A stretch of 64,000 nucleotides of DNA from Fluviispira vulneris (GCF_014281055.1 NZ_JACRSE010000001.1:744001-808000), one strand, 5' to 3'. Counted from the first letter of the stretch, positions 34,648-44,583 are shown. Made by a program: numbers and translations. Notes: generated by a model not told the origin, from the letters alone.

Positions 34648-35319
34648 ATGAGTTATTTAAGCTGGGAAAATTTGGTTGTAGGTTATCCGAATAAGCATCC
34701 ACTTATTCACCCTTTTTCAGGAGAAGTGGATCAGCCTGGCATTTATGCTGTGGTTGGACAAAATGGTTGTGGGAAATCTACACTACTTAAGACTTGGCTA
34801 GGACTTATTAAACCCCTGCAAGGGAAAGTCTGCATAAATAACATGCCCATTCCCAATGCTCACGATATTTCTCAAGGCATTGCTTATGTACCTCAATTCC
34901 ATGCTGTAAACCGTTATTTCCATTTGACCGTGCAAGATTTTGTAAAACAAGGCTTTGGTCCGCACCACAAGCTTATCGAATCCGATATTGAAAAAATTTT
35001 AAGTACCCTTACAGAATGGCAACTTGCCGGATACGAAAAAAGAAGCTTTCATGAGCTGAGTGGTGGTCAAAAAACCCGTGCTATGATTGCCCGAGCGATT
35101 ATTTCGAAACCTAAAATGCTTTTCTTGGATGAACCCCTTGCCAGTCTTGATAGCTGCTGTCAACTTCAACTGATGGACACTCTCTTTGAATTGTCTAAGG
35201 AAAAAAAAGTTTGCATCTTTATGATCGATCATCATTTTGAAAACTTTGAATCCTATATATCAGGGAAAATCACATTTACGCGCAGACATGATCAAGAAAC
35301 ATCTGTTGTTTTTATCTAA
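34648..35319 (+). CDS. znuC: Zinc ABC transporter, ATP-binding protein
   Basis: The 223-aa ATPase has Walker A GQNGCGKS, signature LSGGQKTRAMIARAI and Walker B MLFLDEPLASLD. It is of the metal-chelate type and is shorter than E. coli ZnuC (251 aa). It contains no C-terminal regulatory extension. GGAAA lies before the ATG, 24 bp after the znuA stop. Confidence 0.9.
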   Translation: MSYLSWENLVVGYPNKHPLIHPFSGEVDQPGIYAVVGQNGCGKSTLLKTWLGLIKPLQGKVCINNMPIPNAHDISQGIAYVPQFHAVNRYFHLTVQDFVKQGFGPHHKLIESDIEKILSTLTEWQLAGYEKRSFHELSGGQKTRAMIARAIISKPKMLFLDEPLASLDSCCQLQLMDTLFELSKEKKVCIFMIDHHFENFESYISGKITFTRRHDQETSVVFI

Positions 35320-35336
35320 AAAAGGTTACAAAATTC

Positions 35337-36185
35337 ATGCCTCCCACTCTTTTAAATTTCATACAAACCTTTGAATTTGAATTTGCGCAAATTGCCTTGG
35401 CAGCGACCGTGCTTATCACACTCATGTGTGGTTGCCTCAGTCCTGTCGTTGTTCTTAAGCAGAGAGCTTATTTAGGTGACACGCTTTCTCACCTAGTTTT
35501 CCCAGGAGTGATAGCAGGTATCGTTCTCGCAAAATACTCTTGTATCCCTTTTTGGGCATGCATATTACTTGGTGCTTCAATTACAGCATTTATCGGCACT
35601 TTTATTTCAGAATGGATTTTAAAAACTCTGAAAATACCTCCTGATGCATCTGCTATTATTTGTTTAACATCTTTCTTTGCTATGGGAATTATAGCTATCT
35701 CAAGCAATAAAGGCACTCGTATAGACCCAGAAAGTATTTTATTTGGCGATGTGTTAACCTTAACTATAAATGACCTGTACATTCTAATGCTGTCTTTAAT
35801 TGTGGTTTTTATTTCTATTATAACGCTTAGAAAGCATTGGGATGCATGGCTTACCGACCCCGAATTTGCAGAAATTGCAGGATTTAAGGTTAAATTATTG
35901 GACAAACTCTTTCCATTTCTAATGACCTTTGCCATTCTTTCTGGAATATTTGCTGTTGGTGGTCTTATGATTTCAGCACTCCTCACCTTGCCAACGATTA
36001 TTTTTCAACCAAAGAGTGTTTTTTCTCCAATTGTTGTTTTAATAAGTTTTATTGGAGGAATTCTTGGAATTCTTATTGCATTTAGTTTTAACTGGCCTGT
36101 AGGCCCAAGTATTGTCCTCGTTGGTTTTATCACTATACTTACGAAGACTTTCGTAGTTCACCTACAGACCAAAAAAAGGATTTGA
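35337..36185 (+). CDS. znuB: Zinc ABC transporter, permease
   Basis: The 282-aa protein has about eight hydrophobic helices. The family marks of ABC-3 type permeases are present: VVVLKQRAYLGDTLSHLVFPG near residue 38 (family form: D..SH), LGASITAFIG, and MISALLTLPTIIF in the C-terminal half. It follows znuC by 17 bp. Its end abuts lysS: the lysS ATG is 2 bp after the znuB stop. Confidence 0.92.
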   Translation: MPPTLLNFIQTFEFEFAQIALAATVLITLMCGCLSPVVVLKQRAYLGDTLSHLVFPGVIAGIVLAKYSCIPFWACILLGASITAFIGTFISEWILKTLKIPPDASAIICLTSFFAMGIIAISSNKGTRIDPESILFGDVLTLTINDLYILMLSLIVVFISIITLRKHWDAWLTDPEFAEIAGFKVKLLDKLFPFLMTFAILSGIFAVGGLMISALLTLPTIIFQPKSVFSPIVVLISFIGGILGILIAFSFNWPVGPSIVLVGFITILTKTFVVHLQTKKRI

Positions 36186-36187
36186 AA

Positions 36188-37681
36188 ATGTCAGACAATA
36201 TTTTTGAGCTTAAAAAAACAAAATTTCTTGAACAACGAGAGAACAACAATCTTGCAGATTCTTACAACAAAACTCATACAATCGAACAAGTAGCTGTTCT
36301 AAAAGAAGGCACTAAAAACGTGAGCACTGCTGGCCGTATTGTTGCTATGCGTACAATGGGAAAAATTCTCTTTGCTCATATCTATGACTTTTCTGGTAAA
36401 GTGCAAATTTGTGTGCGAAAAACTGAAGAAGCTCCTGAAGTTTTCGAAAATTTTGTTGCTAATGTTTCTATCGGAGATTTCGTTGGCGCAGAAGGGGAAA
36501 TGTTTGTTACTAAAACAGGAGAGCTCACTTTACGTGTAGGTTCTTGGAAACTTTTGAACAAATGCTTACGTACTTTACCTGAAAAATACCACGGAATTGA
36601 AGATATCGAAACTCGCTATCGTCAAAGATATCTTGATATAATAATGAATCAAGAATCACGAGATGTTTTCAAGAAACGTTTCGAAATTGTGAAAACAATT
36701 CGCCGCTACCTCGAAGATAGCGGTTATGTTGAAGTTGAAACTCCTATCCTTCAAACAACTCCATCGGGTGCTTTAGCACGCCCGTTTTACACGCATCACA
36801 ATGCTCTCGACATTGAATGTGTCATGCGTATTGCATGTGAAACTTATCTTAAACGCTGTATTGGCGCGGGTATGGACAAAGTATTTGAGTTTGCCCGCAG
36901 CTTCCGCAATGAGGGCATTTCTGCTACTCATTTACAAGATTTTACTATGCTTGAGTTTTACGCTTCATACTGGAATGCAGAAACAATGCGTACATTTGTC
37001 GAAGGTATGATGCGCAACTTAATCGAAAAAATATTCGGCAGTGTTAAAGTAACACTGAGCGGAAATGAAATTGATTTTTCAGGTAAATGGCCAGTGATTG
37101 AATATTCTGATCTTGTAAAAAAAGACTCAGGGATTGACATCACTAAATATACAAGTCGCGAATCTTTAGCCGAGCAAATTAAAGCAAAAAATATCCGTCT
37201 TGACGATGATATTGAAAGTTTAAGTTGGGCAAATATGGTTGACTCTCTTTATAAAAAAGTCAGTCGTCCTAAACTTATTCAACCTTGTTTCCTTATCAAG
37301 TATCCAGTGGAAATGGCCCCACTTGCACGCCGCAATAGCAAAGATTCCAATTACGTTGATTTCTTTCAATTCCTCGTCAATGGGGTGGAACTCGTCAAAG
37401 CCTATTCCGAGCTTGTTGACCCTCTTGATCAGCGCGAACGCTTTGAAGAACAGATGCAAGCACGTGAACACGGTGACGATGAAGCTATGCCTATAGATGA
37501 AGAATATCTAACGGCAATGGAACACGGATTTCCACCCATTGCGGGCGTGGGCATCGGCATTGATCGTTTGACCATGATCCTCTGTGGCTGCGAGAATATA
37601 AAAGACACTATTCTTTTCCCACTTCTTCGCCCCCAAACTCAAAGCCAAGAAGAAAAAACTCAAGAAAAACCAGTTGAATAA
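36188..37681 (+). CDS. lysS: Lysyl-tRNA synthetase, class II
   Basis: The 497-aa enzyme charges tRNA-Lys. The N-terminal OB fold (VSTAGRIVAMRTMGKILFAHI) binds the anticodon. Class II motifs follow: motif 1 near VETPILQTTPSGALARPF, motif 2 FEFARSFRNEGISATHLQDFTMLEFY, and motif 3 GVGIGIDRLTMILCG. I chose the ATG at 36188, since a TTG at 36182 lies too near the AAAGGA site. It is directly downstream of znuB, with no visible promoter, and is probably transcribed at least partly with the zinc operon. Confidence 0.95.
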   Translation: MSDNIFELKKTKFLEQRENNNLADSYNKTHTIEQVAVLKEGTKNVSTAGRIVAMRTMGKILFAHIYDFSGKVQICVRKTEEAPEVFENFVANVSIGDFVGAEGEMFVTKTGELTLRVGSWKLLNKCLRTLPEKYHGIEDIETRYRQRYLDIIMNQESRDVFKKRFEIVKTIRRYLEDSGYVEVETPILQTTPSGALARPFYTHHNALDIECVMRIACETYLKRCIGAGMDKVFEFARSFRNEGISATHLQDFTMLEFYASYWNAETMRTFVEGMMRNLIEKIFGSVKVTLSGNEIDFSGKWPVIEYSDLVKKDSGIDITKYTSRESLAEQIKAKNIRLDDDIESLSWANMVDSLYKKVSRPKLIQPCFLIKYPVEMAPLARRNSKDSNYVDFFQFLVNGVELVKAYSELVDPLDQRERFEEQMQAREHGDDEAMPIDEEYLTAMEHGFPPIAGVGIGIDRLTMILCGCENIKDTILFPLLRPQTQSQEEKTQEKPVE

Positions 37682-37700
37682 ATAACTGGTTTTCTTTTTT
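37666..37700 (+). terminator. Rho-independent terminator after lysS
   Basis: AAAACCAGTT (37666-37675) pairs perfectly with AACTGGTTTT (37684-37693) around an 8-nt loop and is followed by CTTTTTT. The lysS stop codon lies in the loop. Confidence 0.85.
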
Positions 37701-37738
37701 CATCTTCATATTTATTGTTTATTTTCTAGGAAAAAATC

Positions 37739-40606
37739 ATGGAACATCAAACGCAACGCCTTTTTATTATCGATGGCATGTCACTCCTATTCCGTTCTTT
37801 TTATGCAATGGGATCGCGCTTGACTTCACCCGATGGCAAACCTATTGGCGCAGTCTATGGATTTTTAAAAGTCTTTATTAAAATATTAAGGGAACAAAAT
37901 CCGACACACTTTGCTGTTTGTTGGGATCTCAAAGAGAAAACATTTCGCCATGAGGTTTTTCCTCAGTACAAAGCAAATCGAGGCGAAACCCCACCAGATA
38001 TCATTCCACAGATCATTCTAATTCAAAATCTTCTAAAAGAAATTGGCTTACCAAGTTTTGCAATACCTGGTTTCGAAGCTGACGATGTTGCAGCAACACT
38101 TGCAAAATATTTTGAACATTATGGTGAAGTTTACCTTGTGACATCTGATAAAGATTATATGCAAATAATTAATGACAAAATTTCTCTATTTTCCTTAAAA
38201 AAAGGCGATGAATATGATATTGTCAATCGAGAAAAAGTAATCGATTATTTTGGTGTGCCACCTGAACAAGTGATAGAAGTTCTCGCTCTCACAGGCGATG
38301 CCGTTGATAATATTCCCGGAGTCAAAGGTATTGGAGATAAAACTGCTGCGAAACTCATACAAGAATATAAATCCATAGAAAAAGTTTATGAAAATCTTGA
38401 TAAAATAACAAATAAAAGAGCAAAAACATCTTTAGAAAATCATAAAGAAGAAGCACTTCTTTCTCGTTACCTTGTTACAATCAATACAGCAGTCCCTTTA
38501 AATGTTAGTGAACTTTCGTTACGTTACAATTTCGACTCATTTAAAACAAATAAGTTAGCAAAAGAAAAATTTGAAACTCTGCGCATGCACAGTCTTGTCA
38601 AAAATCTTTTCTCAGAAAAAAAGCAAGAAACAATTCAAACGAATTTATTTCATGAAACGACAAAAAATGAAGACAAAGAAAAATCCGAACAAAAAATAAC
38701 TGAAAATAGTAATAGAAAAAAAGATCTCAACAACTGGGATACTAAAAATTATCATCTTGTTAAATCAAAAAAAGAATTAAATGATCTTTTTCAAAAAATT
38801 ACCGATCCCAATTGTGAATTTTTTTCGTTTGACACCGAAACCACAGGACTCGATATTCTCGAAGACTCCCCCATTGGCATGTCTTTCTGCTTCGAAGCAG
38901 GGACAGCATATTATGTAGCAGCTCACAACAATCATTTACATGGAGGCACACTCTTAGGTTCTGAAGTAGATCTCCCTGAATACACTGTAAAAGATGTGGT
39001 TGAAGGCCTTAAAACTGCATTCTCTAAACGCACCGCGCTGCTTGTTGCTCATAATCTCAAATTTGATCTCCACCAACTTAAAAATATCGGCGTTGAAATT
39101 GGTCAAGCACCTATATGCTGCACAATGGTTTCCGCATGGCTTTGCAACCCAGCTGAAGGTGGATTTAGTCTAGATTTTTTAACCTTAAAGCATTTTGAAT
39201 TTCAAAAAATACCTACAAGTGCACTCATTGGTAAAGAAACAGGACGTAGCTCTATGCTCGATGTTCCTTTAAATGACTTGTCACTTTATGCCTGTGAAGA
39301 TGCCGATGCGACTTACCGTCTTTGGCATAAATACAAAGCAAAACTAAAAGAAAATTCCGATTTACAAAAAATTTATTTTGATATTGAAATGCCCATTTTA
39401 TTGTTATTAACTGAAATGGAACGCAATGGTGTGCATATCAATTCTGAGTATTTAGGTGGACTCGCTGCCGAAATTCAAACAACAATTATGGAAATTGAAA
39501 AAGAAATATATGAAAAAGTAGGTTTTCCTTTTAAATTAACTAGCCCTAAGCAATTGGGGGATATTTTATTTGATCACCTAAAAATTCATGAAAAAATTGG
39601 TTTTAAAGGAAAATTAGCGCGCACGACCCAAGGGTACAAAACCGATGCCAAAGTCCTAGAACAATTTGAAGAAGATCCAGTTGTCGCACGAATTCAACAA
39701 CATCGGGAATTATCAAAACTGTTAACGACCTATGTTCTTGTCCTGCCAAAACTTATTAAAAAATCGACGGGTCGCGTGCACACGCACTTCAATCAAATTG
39801 GCACAGCAACGGGTCGCCTCTCCAGTTCTGATCCAAACATGCAAAACATTCCTGTGCGCAGCGATTGGGGTAAAAAAGTAAGAGCCGCTTTTAACGCTTC
39901 TTCTGCGACAAAATTTAACATAATTTCAGCCGATTATTCTCAAATAGAGCTTAGAGTTCTTGCTCATTTATCTGAAGATAAAAATATGCTGGCTGCATTC
40001 CAAGCAGGAGCAGATATTCATAGGCAGACAGCTGCACAAATTCTTGGGAAAAATCCAGAACAAGTGAGTTCCGATGAACGCAGCAAAGCGAAAGCAATAA
40101 ACTTTGGAATAATTTATGGAATGGGTTCACAAAGATTAGCAAAAGAGCAAAAGATATCTTTAGCAGATGCAAAAAAATTCATTGAAAAATATTTCGAAAA
40201 TTTTGCGGGCGTCAAAAAGTATTTAGACAATCAACGGGTTAAAGCTCATTCCACAGGACAGGTGAGCACCTATTTTGGCCGTATTCGTCCCATACCAGCA
40301 ATCCTGTCGAAAAATCCTTTAGAAGCAAAACTTGCTGAAAATATGGCAATTAATTCTCCTATACAAGGCACCGCTGCTGATATTATGAAATTAGGTATGC
40401 TTGCTGTGCACAAAGAACTCTCAAAACGACAATTGAAAACAAAAATCGTTTTGCAAGTGCATGACGAACTTGTCCTCGATGGACCTACGGAAGAATATAC
40501 AGAAGTTAAAAAAATTGTTAAAGAAGCTATGGAAAATGCAGTACAATTCAAAGTCCCCATGCTCGTCGAAGTGGGACATGGTGACAATTGGCTGGAGGCA
40601 AAATAA
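37739..40606 (+). CDS. polA: DNA polymerase I
   Basis: The 955-aa enzyme has all three domains. These are a 5'-3' flap exonuclease (about 1-300; GFEADDVAATLA, TSDKDYMQ, GVKGIGDKTA), a 3'-5' proofreading domain (from about 340) and the polymerase domain. The proofreading acid pair is present in FFSFDTETTGLD, so this is not one of the proofreading-dead versions. Polymerase motif A is DYSQIELRVLAH, motif B is RSKAKAINFGIIYGMG and motif C is VLQVHDELVLDG. A Lys/Glu-rich linker (about 295-335) joins the first two domains. It is 38 bp past the lysS terminator region and directly followed by tatC. Confidence 0.97.
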   Translation: MEHQTQRLFIIDGMSLLFRSFYAMGSRLTSPDGKPIGAVYGFLKVFIKILREQNPTHFAVCWDLKEKTFRHEVFPQYKANRGETPPDIIPQIILIQNLLKEIGLPSFAIPGFEADDVAATLAKYFEHYGEVYLVTSDKDYMQIINDKISLFSLKKGDEYDIVNREKVIDYFGVPPEQVIEVLALTGDAVDNIPGVKGIGDKTAAKLIQEYKSIEKVYENLDKITNKRAKTSLENHKEEALLSRYLVTINTAVPLNVSELSLRYNFDSFKTNKLAKEKFETLRMHSLVKNLFSEKKQETIQTNLFHETTKNEDKEKSEQKITENSNRKKDLNNWDTKNYHLVKSKKELNDLFQKITDPNCEFFSFDTETTGLDILEDSPIGMSFCFEAGTAYYVAAHNNHLHGGTLLGSEVDLPEYTVKDVVEGLKTAFSKRTALLVAHNLKFDLHQLKNIGVEIGQAPICCTMVSAWLCNPAEGGFSLDFLTLKHFEFQKIPTSALIGKETGRSSMLDVPLNDLSLYACEDADATYRLWHKYKAKLKENSDLQKIYFDIEMPILLLLTEMERNGVHINSEYLGGLAAEIQTTIMEIEKEIYEKVGFPFKLTSPKQLGDILFDHLKIHEKIGFKGKLARTTQGYKTDAKVLEQFEEDPVVARIQQHRELSKLLTTYVLVLPKLIKKSTGRVHTHFNQIGTATGRLSSSDPNMQNIPVRSDWGKKVRAAFNASSATKFNIISADYSQIELRVLAHLSEDKNMLAAFQAGADIHRQTAAQILGKNPEQVSSDERSKAKAINFGIIYGMGSQRLAKEQKISLADAKKFIEKYFENFAGVKKYLDNQRVKAHSTGQVSTYFGRIRPIPAILSKNPLEAKLAENMAINSPIQGTAADIMKLGMLAVHKELSKRQLKTKIVLQVHDELVLDGPTEEYTEVKKIVKEAMENAVQFKVPMLVEVGHGDNWLEAK

Positions 40607-40608
40607 CA

Positions 40609-41469
40609 ATGGCTGGCTCAGGTTTTAAACCCTTTCAATATATTTCAAGTGCATTCAATGCAGCCATGCATAGAAAAGCTAAAAGGGAACAAGAAATTTC
40701 TGGGAATCAGAATGGGCAAATGTCTCTATTTGAACATATTCAAGATTTAAGAAAACATGCTCTCCATGGTACCTTATGGCTCATAGCTTTTTCAGGTCTC
40801 GCTTTTTTATTTATGGAACATGTGATATTTTTTTTGAAACGCCCCTATACAGCTTTTCTCAAACACGCAGAAAGTATGGGAATAAAAGAAAATTTATCTT
40901 CTATTGGTATTTTTGAAGTTATGACCATGAATTTTAAAATTTGTTTTTTAGTTGGTTTTATTTTGAGTCTGCCATTTCTTGTGAGAGAGCTCTGGAGATT
41001 CGTATCACCTGCTCTGTATGACAAAGAAAAACGACTGGCACGCATCGCTTTAATCTCAAGTATAATATTGTTTTATTTAGGGATGTGTTTCGGTTTTTTT
41101 CTTATCATTCCCTATTTTTTTCAAGAAGCTTTGAGTTGGAGCAGCAAATACGCCTCAGTTATGATCACTTATGAAAGTTATTTCAATTCGCTAATCACAC
41201 TAATGCTTATTTTTGCTGCTGTTTTTGAAGTGCCTGTTGTCCTCTCGCTGCTTGGCATGGCAGGTATTGTCTCTTCAAAATCACTTATAAAAAATAGAAA
41301 AATTGCATTTCTTGCATGTTTTATTTTAGGTGCTATATTGTCACCACCTGAAGTGATAAGTCAGTGCCTAGTCGCCTTACCTATGTATTTTATGGTGGAA
41401 GTCTCTATTTTCATTATCAAAAAAATAGAGAAAAATCAAAACCAAAATAGCATTGCCCAAACTTCATAA
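40609..41469 (+). CDS. tatC: Sec-independent protein translocase TatC
   Basis: The 286-aa inner-membrane protein has six hydrophobic helices. The N-terminal signal-recognition segment MSLFEHIQDLRKH corresponds to the family's HLxELRxR, and SLPFLVRELWRFVSPALYDKEKR to the conserved periplasmic/cytoplasmic loop that includes F..PALY..E. It recognises twin-arginine signals such as that of the flavoprotein at 3665. The start is ATG 40609, 10 bp after GGAGG; the upstream TTG lies inside polA. No tatA or tatB is adjacent, so they must be elsewhere. A 30-residue polar N-terminal tail precedes the core. Confidence 0.93.
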   Translation: MAGSGFKPFQYISSAFNAAMHRKAKREQEISGNQNGQMSLFEHIQDLRKHALHGTLWLIAFSGLAFLFMEHVIFFLKRPYTAFLKHAESMGIKENLSSIGIFEVMTMNFKICFLVGFILSLPFLVRELWRFVSPALYDKEKRLARIALISSIILFYLGMCFGFFLIIPYFFQEALSWSSKYASVMITYESYFNSLITLMLIFAAVFEVPVVLSLLGMAGIVSSKSLIKNRKIAFLACFILGAILSPPEVISQCLVALPMYFMVEVSIFIIKKIEKNQNQNSIAQTS

Positions 41470-41564
41470 TTTAATTACACTATCATATTTATCTATGATT
41501 TTAAGGCACAAGTTCAATATTATTAATATAAAATTAAAAAAAATTAAAAAAATTGGCTAGAGAG

Positions 41565-41593
41565 TTGACAAGATTATTTCATTCACCTATCTT
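41565..41593 (+). promoter_or_regulatory. Sigma70-type promoter of the porin gene
   Basis: TTGACA (41565-41570) and TATCTT (41588-41593) are spaced by exactly 17 bp. Transcription would begin near 41600, giving a leader of about 78 nt. Confidence 0.7.
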
Positions 41594-41677
41594 CCAGAAA
41601 CTAAGTTATTTGTCTCTTTTATTTTTAGGTTTGTTCAAAGCCATAGATAGTATATTTTCTCTCAAAAGGAGTTTTTT

Positions 41678-43072
41678 GTGAAAAGAAAAGTAATACACAC
41701 TCTTACTATATCCGCCCTTTCTCTCATTGGAAGCACTGCGTTTGCACAAGAGGCATCCACTGAAAATGAAGGCGAAAAAGTAGCAATGGACACTGGTGTT
41801 TCAACAGGCTCTTCTCTTATCTCTCAAGAGCAAATTGATGCCCTTAAAAAAGAAGTTCTTAAAAAAGACCCCACAGAAAATGCTGTTAAAGCCTATGGTC
41901 TCATTCAATTAAATGCTAACCTCGTAGACACCACCCGCAGTGGCACCGTTGACTTTTCCGCTGGTAAAGTTCGCTTTGGTATTTTAGCCACTGGCGGGAT
42001 CGCCACAGGTCAGTTCGAAGTCCAGTTCAACGGAAATCAACAAAGAAATTTAGCAGTGTCTGGATCATCCGCAACATCTCAAGGTGATGGCACAGTCACT
42101 ATCCGCCGTGCTCAGTTGAACCTCGATGTGCTCAACGTTAAAAGTGGCTCAAACACATTCTTAACAACACTTTCTCTTGGTGGTGTGCGTATTGGTGGTG
42201 CAGACTCTTCTGCTCCCGATGCTGCCGTAACGACAAATGGTTTTGCCCGCCAAGACGGCGTATATCTTAAAGAAACTATCACCCTTGGCAAAGCATTTAG
42301 CTCTGAAATCGGTGTAGGTGCATTTAACAACATCACTGCATACTCACAAGCTCCTGGTACATTCTCCTATGCTTCTGCAAACAATTCTGTACAAGCTAAC
42401 TGGACGAATCCATCCTTTAACGGCACTCTCGGTTATGCAGGGAATATTAAACTTGTTTACAATCTCGATGACAACAAGAGCCTTACCGGTCAATTTTTCT
42501 ATGGTGAACAAAGTAATTCGCCATCATCACAAACAACTGATGGAGAACTAGCAAAAGCAAGAGATGTCAGCCACATGGAAGGCTCTCTCTGGTATAATGA
42601 CAAAGCTATCTTTGGAAGCAATTCCGTTATCGCCAGCAATGGAGTTGCTATTTGGTTTGAAGGCGAAAACGCAGGCACGACTTACACAGCCACTAAAAAC
42701 AATGGTGGCTATAGCTATGCTCGCCAAGGAAACGCTACTTCAGGTGTTGATGATGCAAATTACTCAAACCTTGTCGGTATAGGTGTATCTGGCGACACAG
42801 GTAACTTCTTAACTGGTATGATGCAAAAAGGCGACAGACTCACTTATGGCCTATCTTACGCATTTGTTGAAAGCATTTATGCCAACCAATCCAATGGCAC
42901 GAACTACAATTTAGGCCAAGTCGCTGCACAAATTGGTTATGCCGTAAACACTTATGAGATTGCCCTAGTAGCTGACTATAAGAGCTCCAGTAAGAGCATT
43001 TTTAAAAATGCAAAAGGGGATTCCGTAGATAGCGCTACTACAACTTACATCACTGCTCTTTACTCATTCTAA
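41678..43072 (+). CDS. Outer-membrane porin-like beta-barrel protein
   Basis: The 464-aa protein has a signal peptide ending STAFAQ and an acidic stretch. It then has a short coiled segment (SLISQEQIDALKKEVLKKD) and a barrel of alternating strands with Gly/Asn/Ser turns. It ends ITALYSF*, the C-terminal aromatic signature of Bam substrates. Strand VKAYGLIQLNANL at the start of the barrel and RFGILATGGIATGQFEVQF resemble phosphate-selective or general porins. It has its own consensus promoter and a strong terminator, and its codons are more regular than those of neighbours, all of which suggests high expression. Substrate unknown. Confidence 0.8.
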   Translation: MKRKVIHTLTISALSLIGSTAFAQEASTENEGEKVAMDTGVSTGSSLISQEQIDALKKEVLKKDPTENAVKAYGLIQLNANLVDTTRSGTVDFSAGKVRFGILATGGIATGQFEVQFNGNQQRNLAVSGSSATSQGDGTVTIRRAQLNLDVLNVKSGSNTFLTTLSLGGVRIGGADSSAPDAAVTTNGFARQDGVYLKETITLGKAFSSEIGVGAFNNITAYSQAPGTFSYASANNSVQANWTNPSFNGTLGYAGNIKLVYNLDDNKSLTGQFFYGEQSNSPSSQTTDGELAKARDVSHMEGSLWYNDKAIFGSNSVIASNGVAIWFEGENAGTTYTATKNNGGYSYARQGNATSGVDDANYSNLVGIGVSGDTGNFLTGMMQKGDRLTYGLSYAFVESIYANQSNGTNYNLGQVAAQIGYAVNTYEIALVADYKSSSKSIFKNAKGDSVDSATTTYITALYSF

Positions 43073-43094
43073 GAGAAAACAGTTTGACTCTCCT

Positions 43095-43126
43095 CCACCG
43101 TACGTTTCAACGTACGGTGGTTTTTT
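43095..43126 (+). terminator. Rho-independent terminator of the porin gene
   Basis: CCACCGTACG (43095-43104) pairs perfectly with CGTACGGTGG (43111-43120) around a 6-nt loop, followed by six T residues. It is the strongest terminator in the window. Confidence 0.92.
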
Positions 43127-43197
43127 ATTTATTAGAAATGAGTCTTAATTTTCAAAAATAAACTATAAAACTCTAAACCTAATTATGAATTAAAATT

Positions 43198-44583
43198 TTA
43201 ATTTCCTAAACAATATGTAAAGGCATCGTGCAGGTGGGCATGAAGAAAAACATAACCATTTTTCGTTGCTTTCAACGGCTTGGCATTTTGACCAGATAAC
43301 AACAACTCTCGCCCCATTTCGCCAAATAAACTTTCAACAACAATTTCCGGTATACGCAAGGAACTTGGCCTGTCCAAGGTCTGAGCAAGCAATTCTGAAA
43401 ATTGTTCATTGGTGACAGCATGGGGTGCTACTGCGTTGACAGCTCCTACTACGCTCGAATTTGTAAGAGAAAATAAAATTAGACCCAGCACATCGGTGAG
43501 AGATATCCAAGACATCATTTGTCGACCCGTACCAAAAGGACCACCTAAGCAAAGTCTGTAAGGGGTATACATTTTTTTAATCACTCCTCCCCCAAGGGAT
43601 AGAATTGATCCAAAACGCAAATTCACCACACGCATTCCTGCTTCGGCTGCAACATGGCAAGAGGCTTCCCATTCTTTTGCTAGTTGTGCAAGAAAACCTT
43701 CTCCAAGTTTAGAATCTTCATGTAAAATATCGTCATAATCACGACTTCCGAAAATCCCAATTCCAGAGGCTGCTACAAATGTTTTGGGCGGACTTTGCAA
43801 TGCTGAAAGTGCTTTGCAAAAGTCCTTGGTAAAATCCACACGACTCGATTTTAAAACTTGTTTTCTGGAATCGCTCCATTTAACAGCCGCAATATTTTCA
43901 CCCGCTAGATGCACAACGGCTTTCACACCATCTAAAAGTTCAGGATTTATAAATTTTTTTTCGCTAGCATTCCAATAAACGCAGTCATTTTCGCTTAAGG
44001 CAATAGGAGTGCGTACAAGGCGCAACACAGTATGTCCACCAGATCTTAAAAAGGGAACCAGATTGCTACCGACCAACCCTGAAGAACCGGTAATTAGAAT
44101 TTTCAATTTTTCTTGAGAGTATTTTGCATGTAAAAAAAGATCATTTTTTAAAGTTCGGTGTCTATAAGTAAACAGACGATTTAATTTATCTTCAACAAAG
44201 TGTTTACCAAACATATTTAATATTGAACTCATTGGTAAAGCGTATTCAATATGATCGGTTATTTTCGATTTTTTTTCATCAATTTTTTCAAACAAATGTT
44301 TATGCTTCCAAGACTTAAATGGACCAATTAATTGAATATCTTCAAATTGTTTATTGGCAATAAAATTTTGATGCAGCATTTTAAGCTTTAAAGTAACAAA
44401 AGAAATTTTTGTTTTAAGTACAATGGTATCACTGTTATATATTCCCCCTGAACGCTCCACAATTTCTGTCGGCATCCAAGGAGGGATCATTCGTTCAAGA
44501 GCTCCCATTCTTTCATGCCAATGAAAAGCTTCTTCTACAGAGACTGGTAAATGGCATGTTCTGATAAATGTTTTTACTGACAT
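43198..44583 (-). CDS. SRPBCC domain fused to TIGR01777-type NAD-dependent epimerase (YfcH-like)
   Basis: The 461-aa protein is a fusion. Residues 1-150 form an SRPBCC ligand-binding domain (FIRTCHLPVSVEEAFHWHER ... GPFKSWKHKHLFE). Residues ~160-461 are an extended SDR of the TIGR01777 type: LKILITGSSGLVGSNLVPFL for NAD(P), VVHLAGENIA, ASGIGIFGSRDYD and FGTGRQMMSWI. The same fusion is common in this family. The natural substrate is not known. AGGAG before the ATG lies inside the hairpin that terminates the upstream grxD gene. Confidence 0.87.
   Translation of the reverse strand: MSVKTFIRTCHLPVSVEEAFHWHERMGALERMIPPWMPTEIVERSGGIYNSDTIVLKTKISFVTLKLKMLHQNFIANKQFEDIQLIGPFKSWKHKHLFEKIDEKKSKITDHIEYALPMSSILNMFGKHFVEDKLNRLFTYRHRTLKNDLFLHAKYSQEKLKILITGSSGLVGSNLVPFLRSGGHTVLRLVRTPIALSENDCVYWNASEKKFINPELLDGVKAVVHLAGENIAAVKWSDSRKQVLKSSRVDFTKDFCKALSALQSPPKTFVAASGIGIFGSRDYDDILHEDSKLGEGFLAQLAKEWEASCHVAAEAGMRVVNLRFGSILSLGGGVIKKMYTPYRLCLGGPFGTGRQMMSWISLTDVLGLILFSLTNSSVVGAVNAVAPHAVTNEQFSELLAQTLDRPSSLRIPEIVVESLFGEMGRELLLSGQNAKPLKATKNGYVFLHAHLHDAFTYCLGN

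Noticed and set aside
35489-35986. 165-codon minus-strand frame inside znuB
   Set aside because: Antisense to a conserved permease; length is explained by codon bias of the real gene.
37739-40606. Proofreading-deficient DNA polymerase I
   Set aside because: The FDTET acid pair of the 3'-5' exonuclease is intact, unlike in the inactive bacterial versions.
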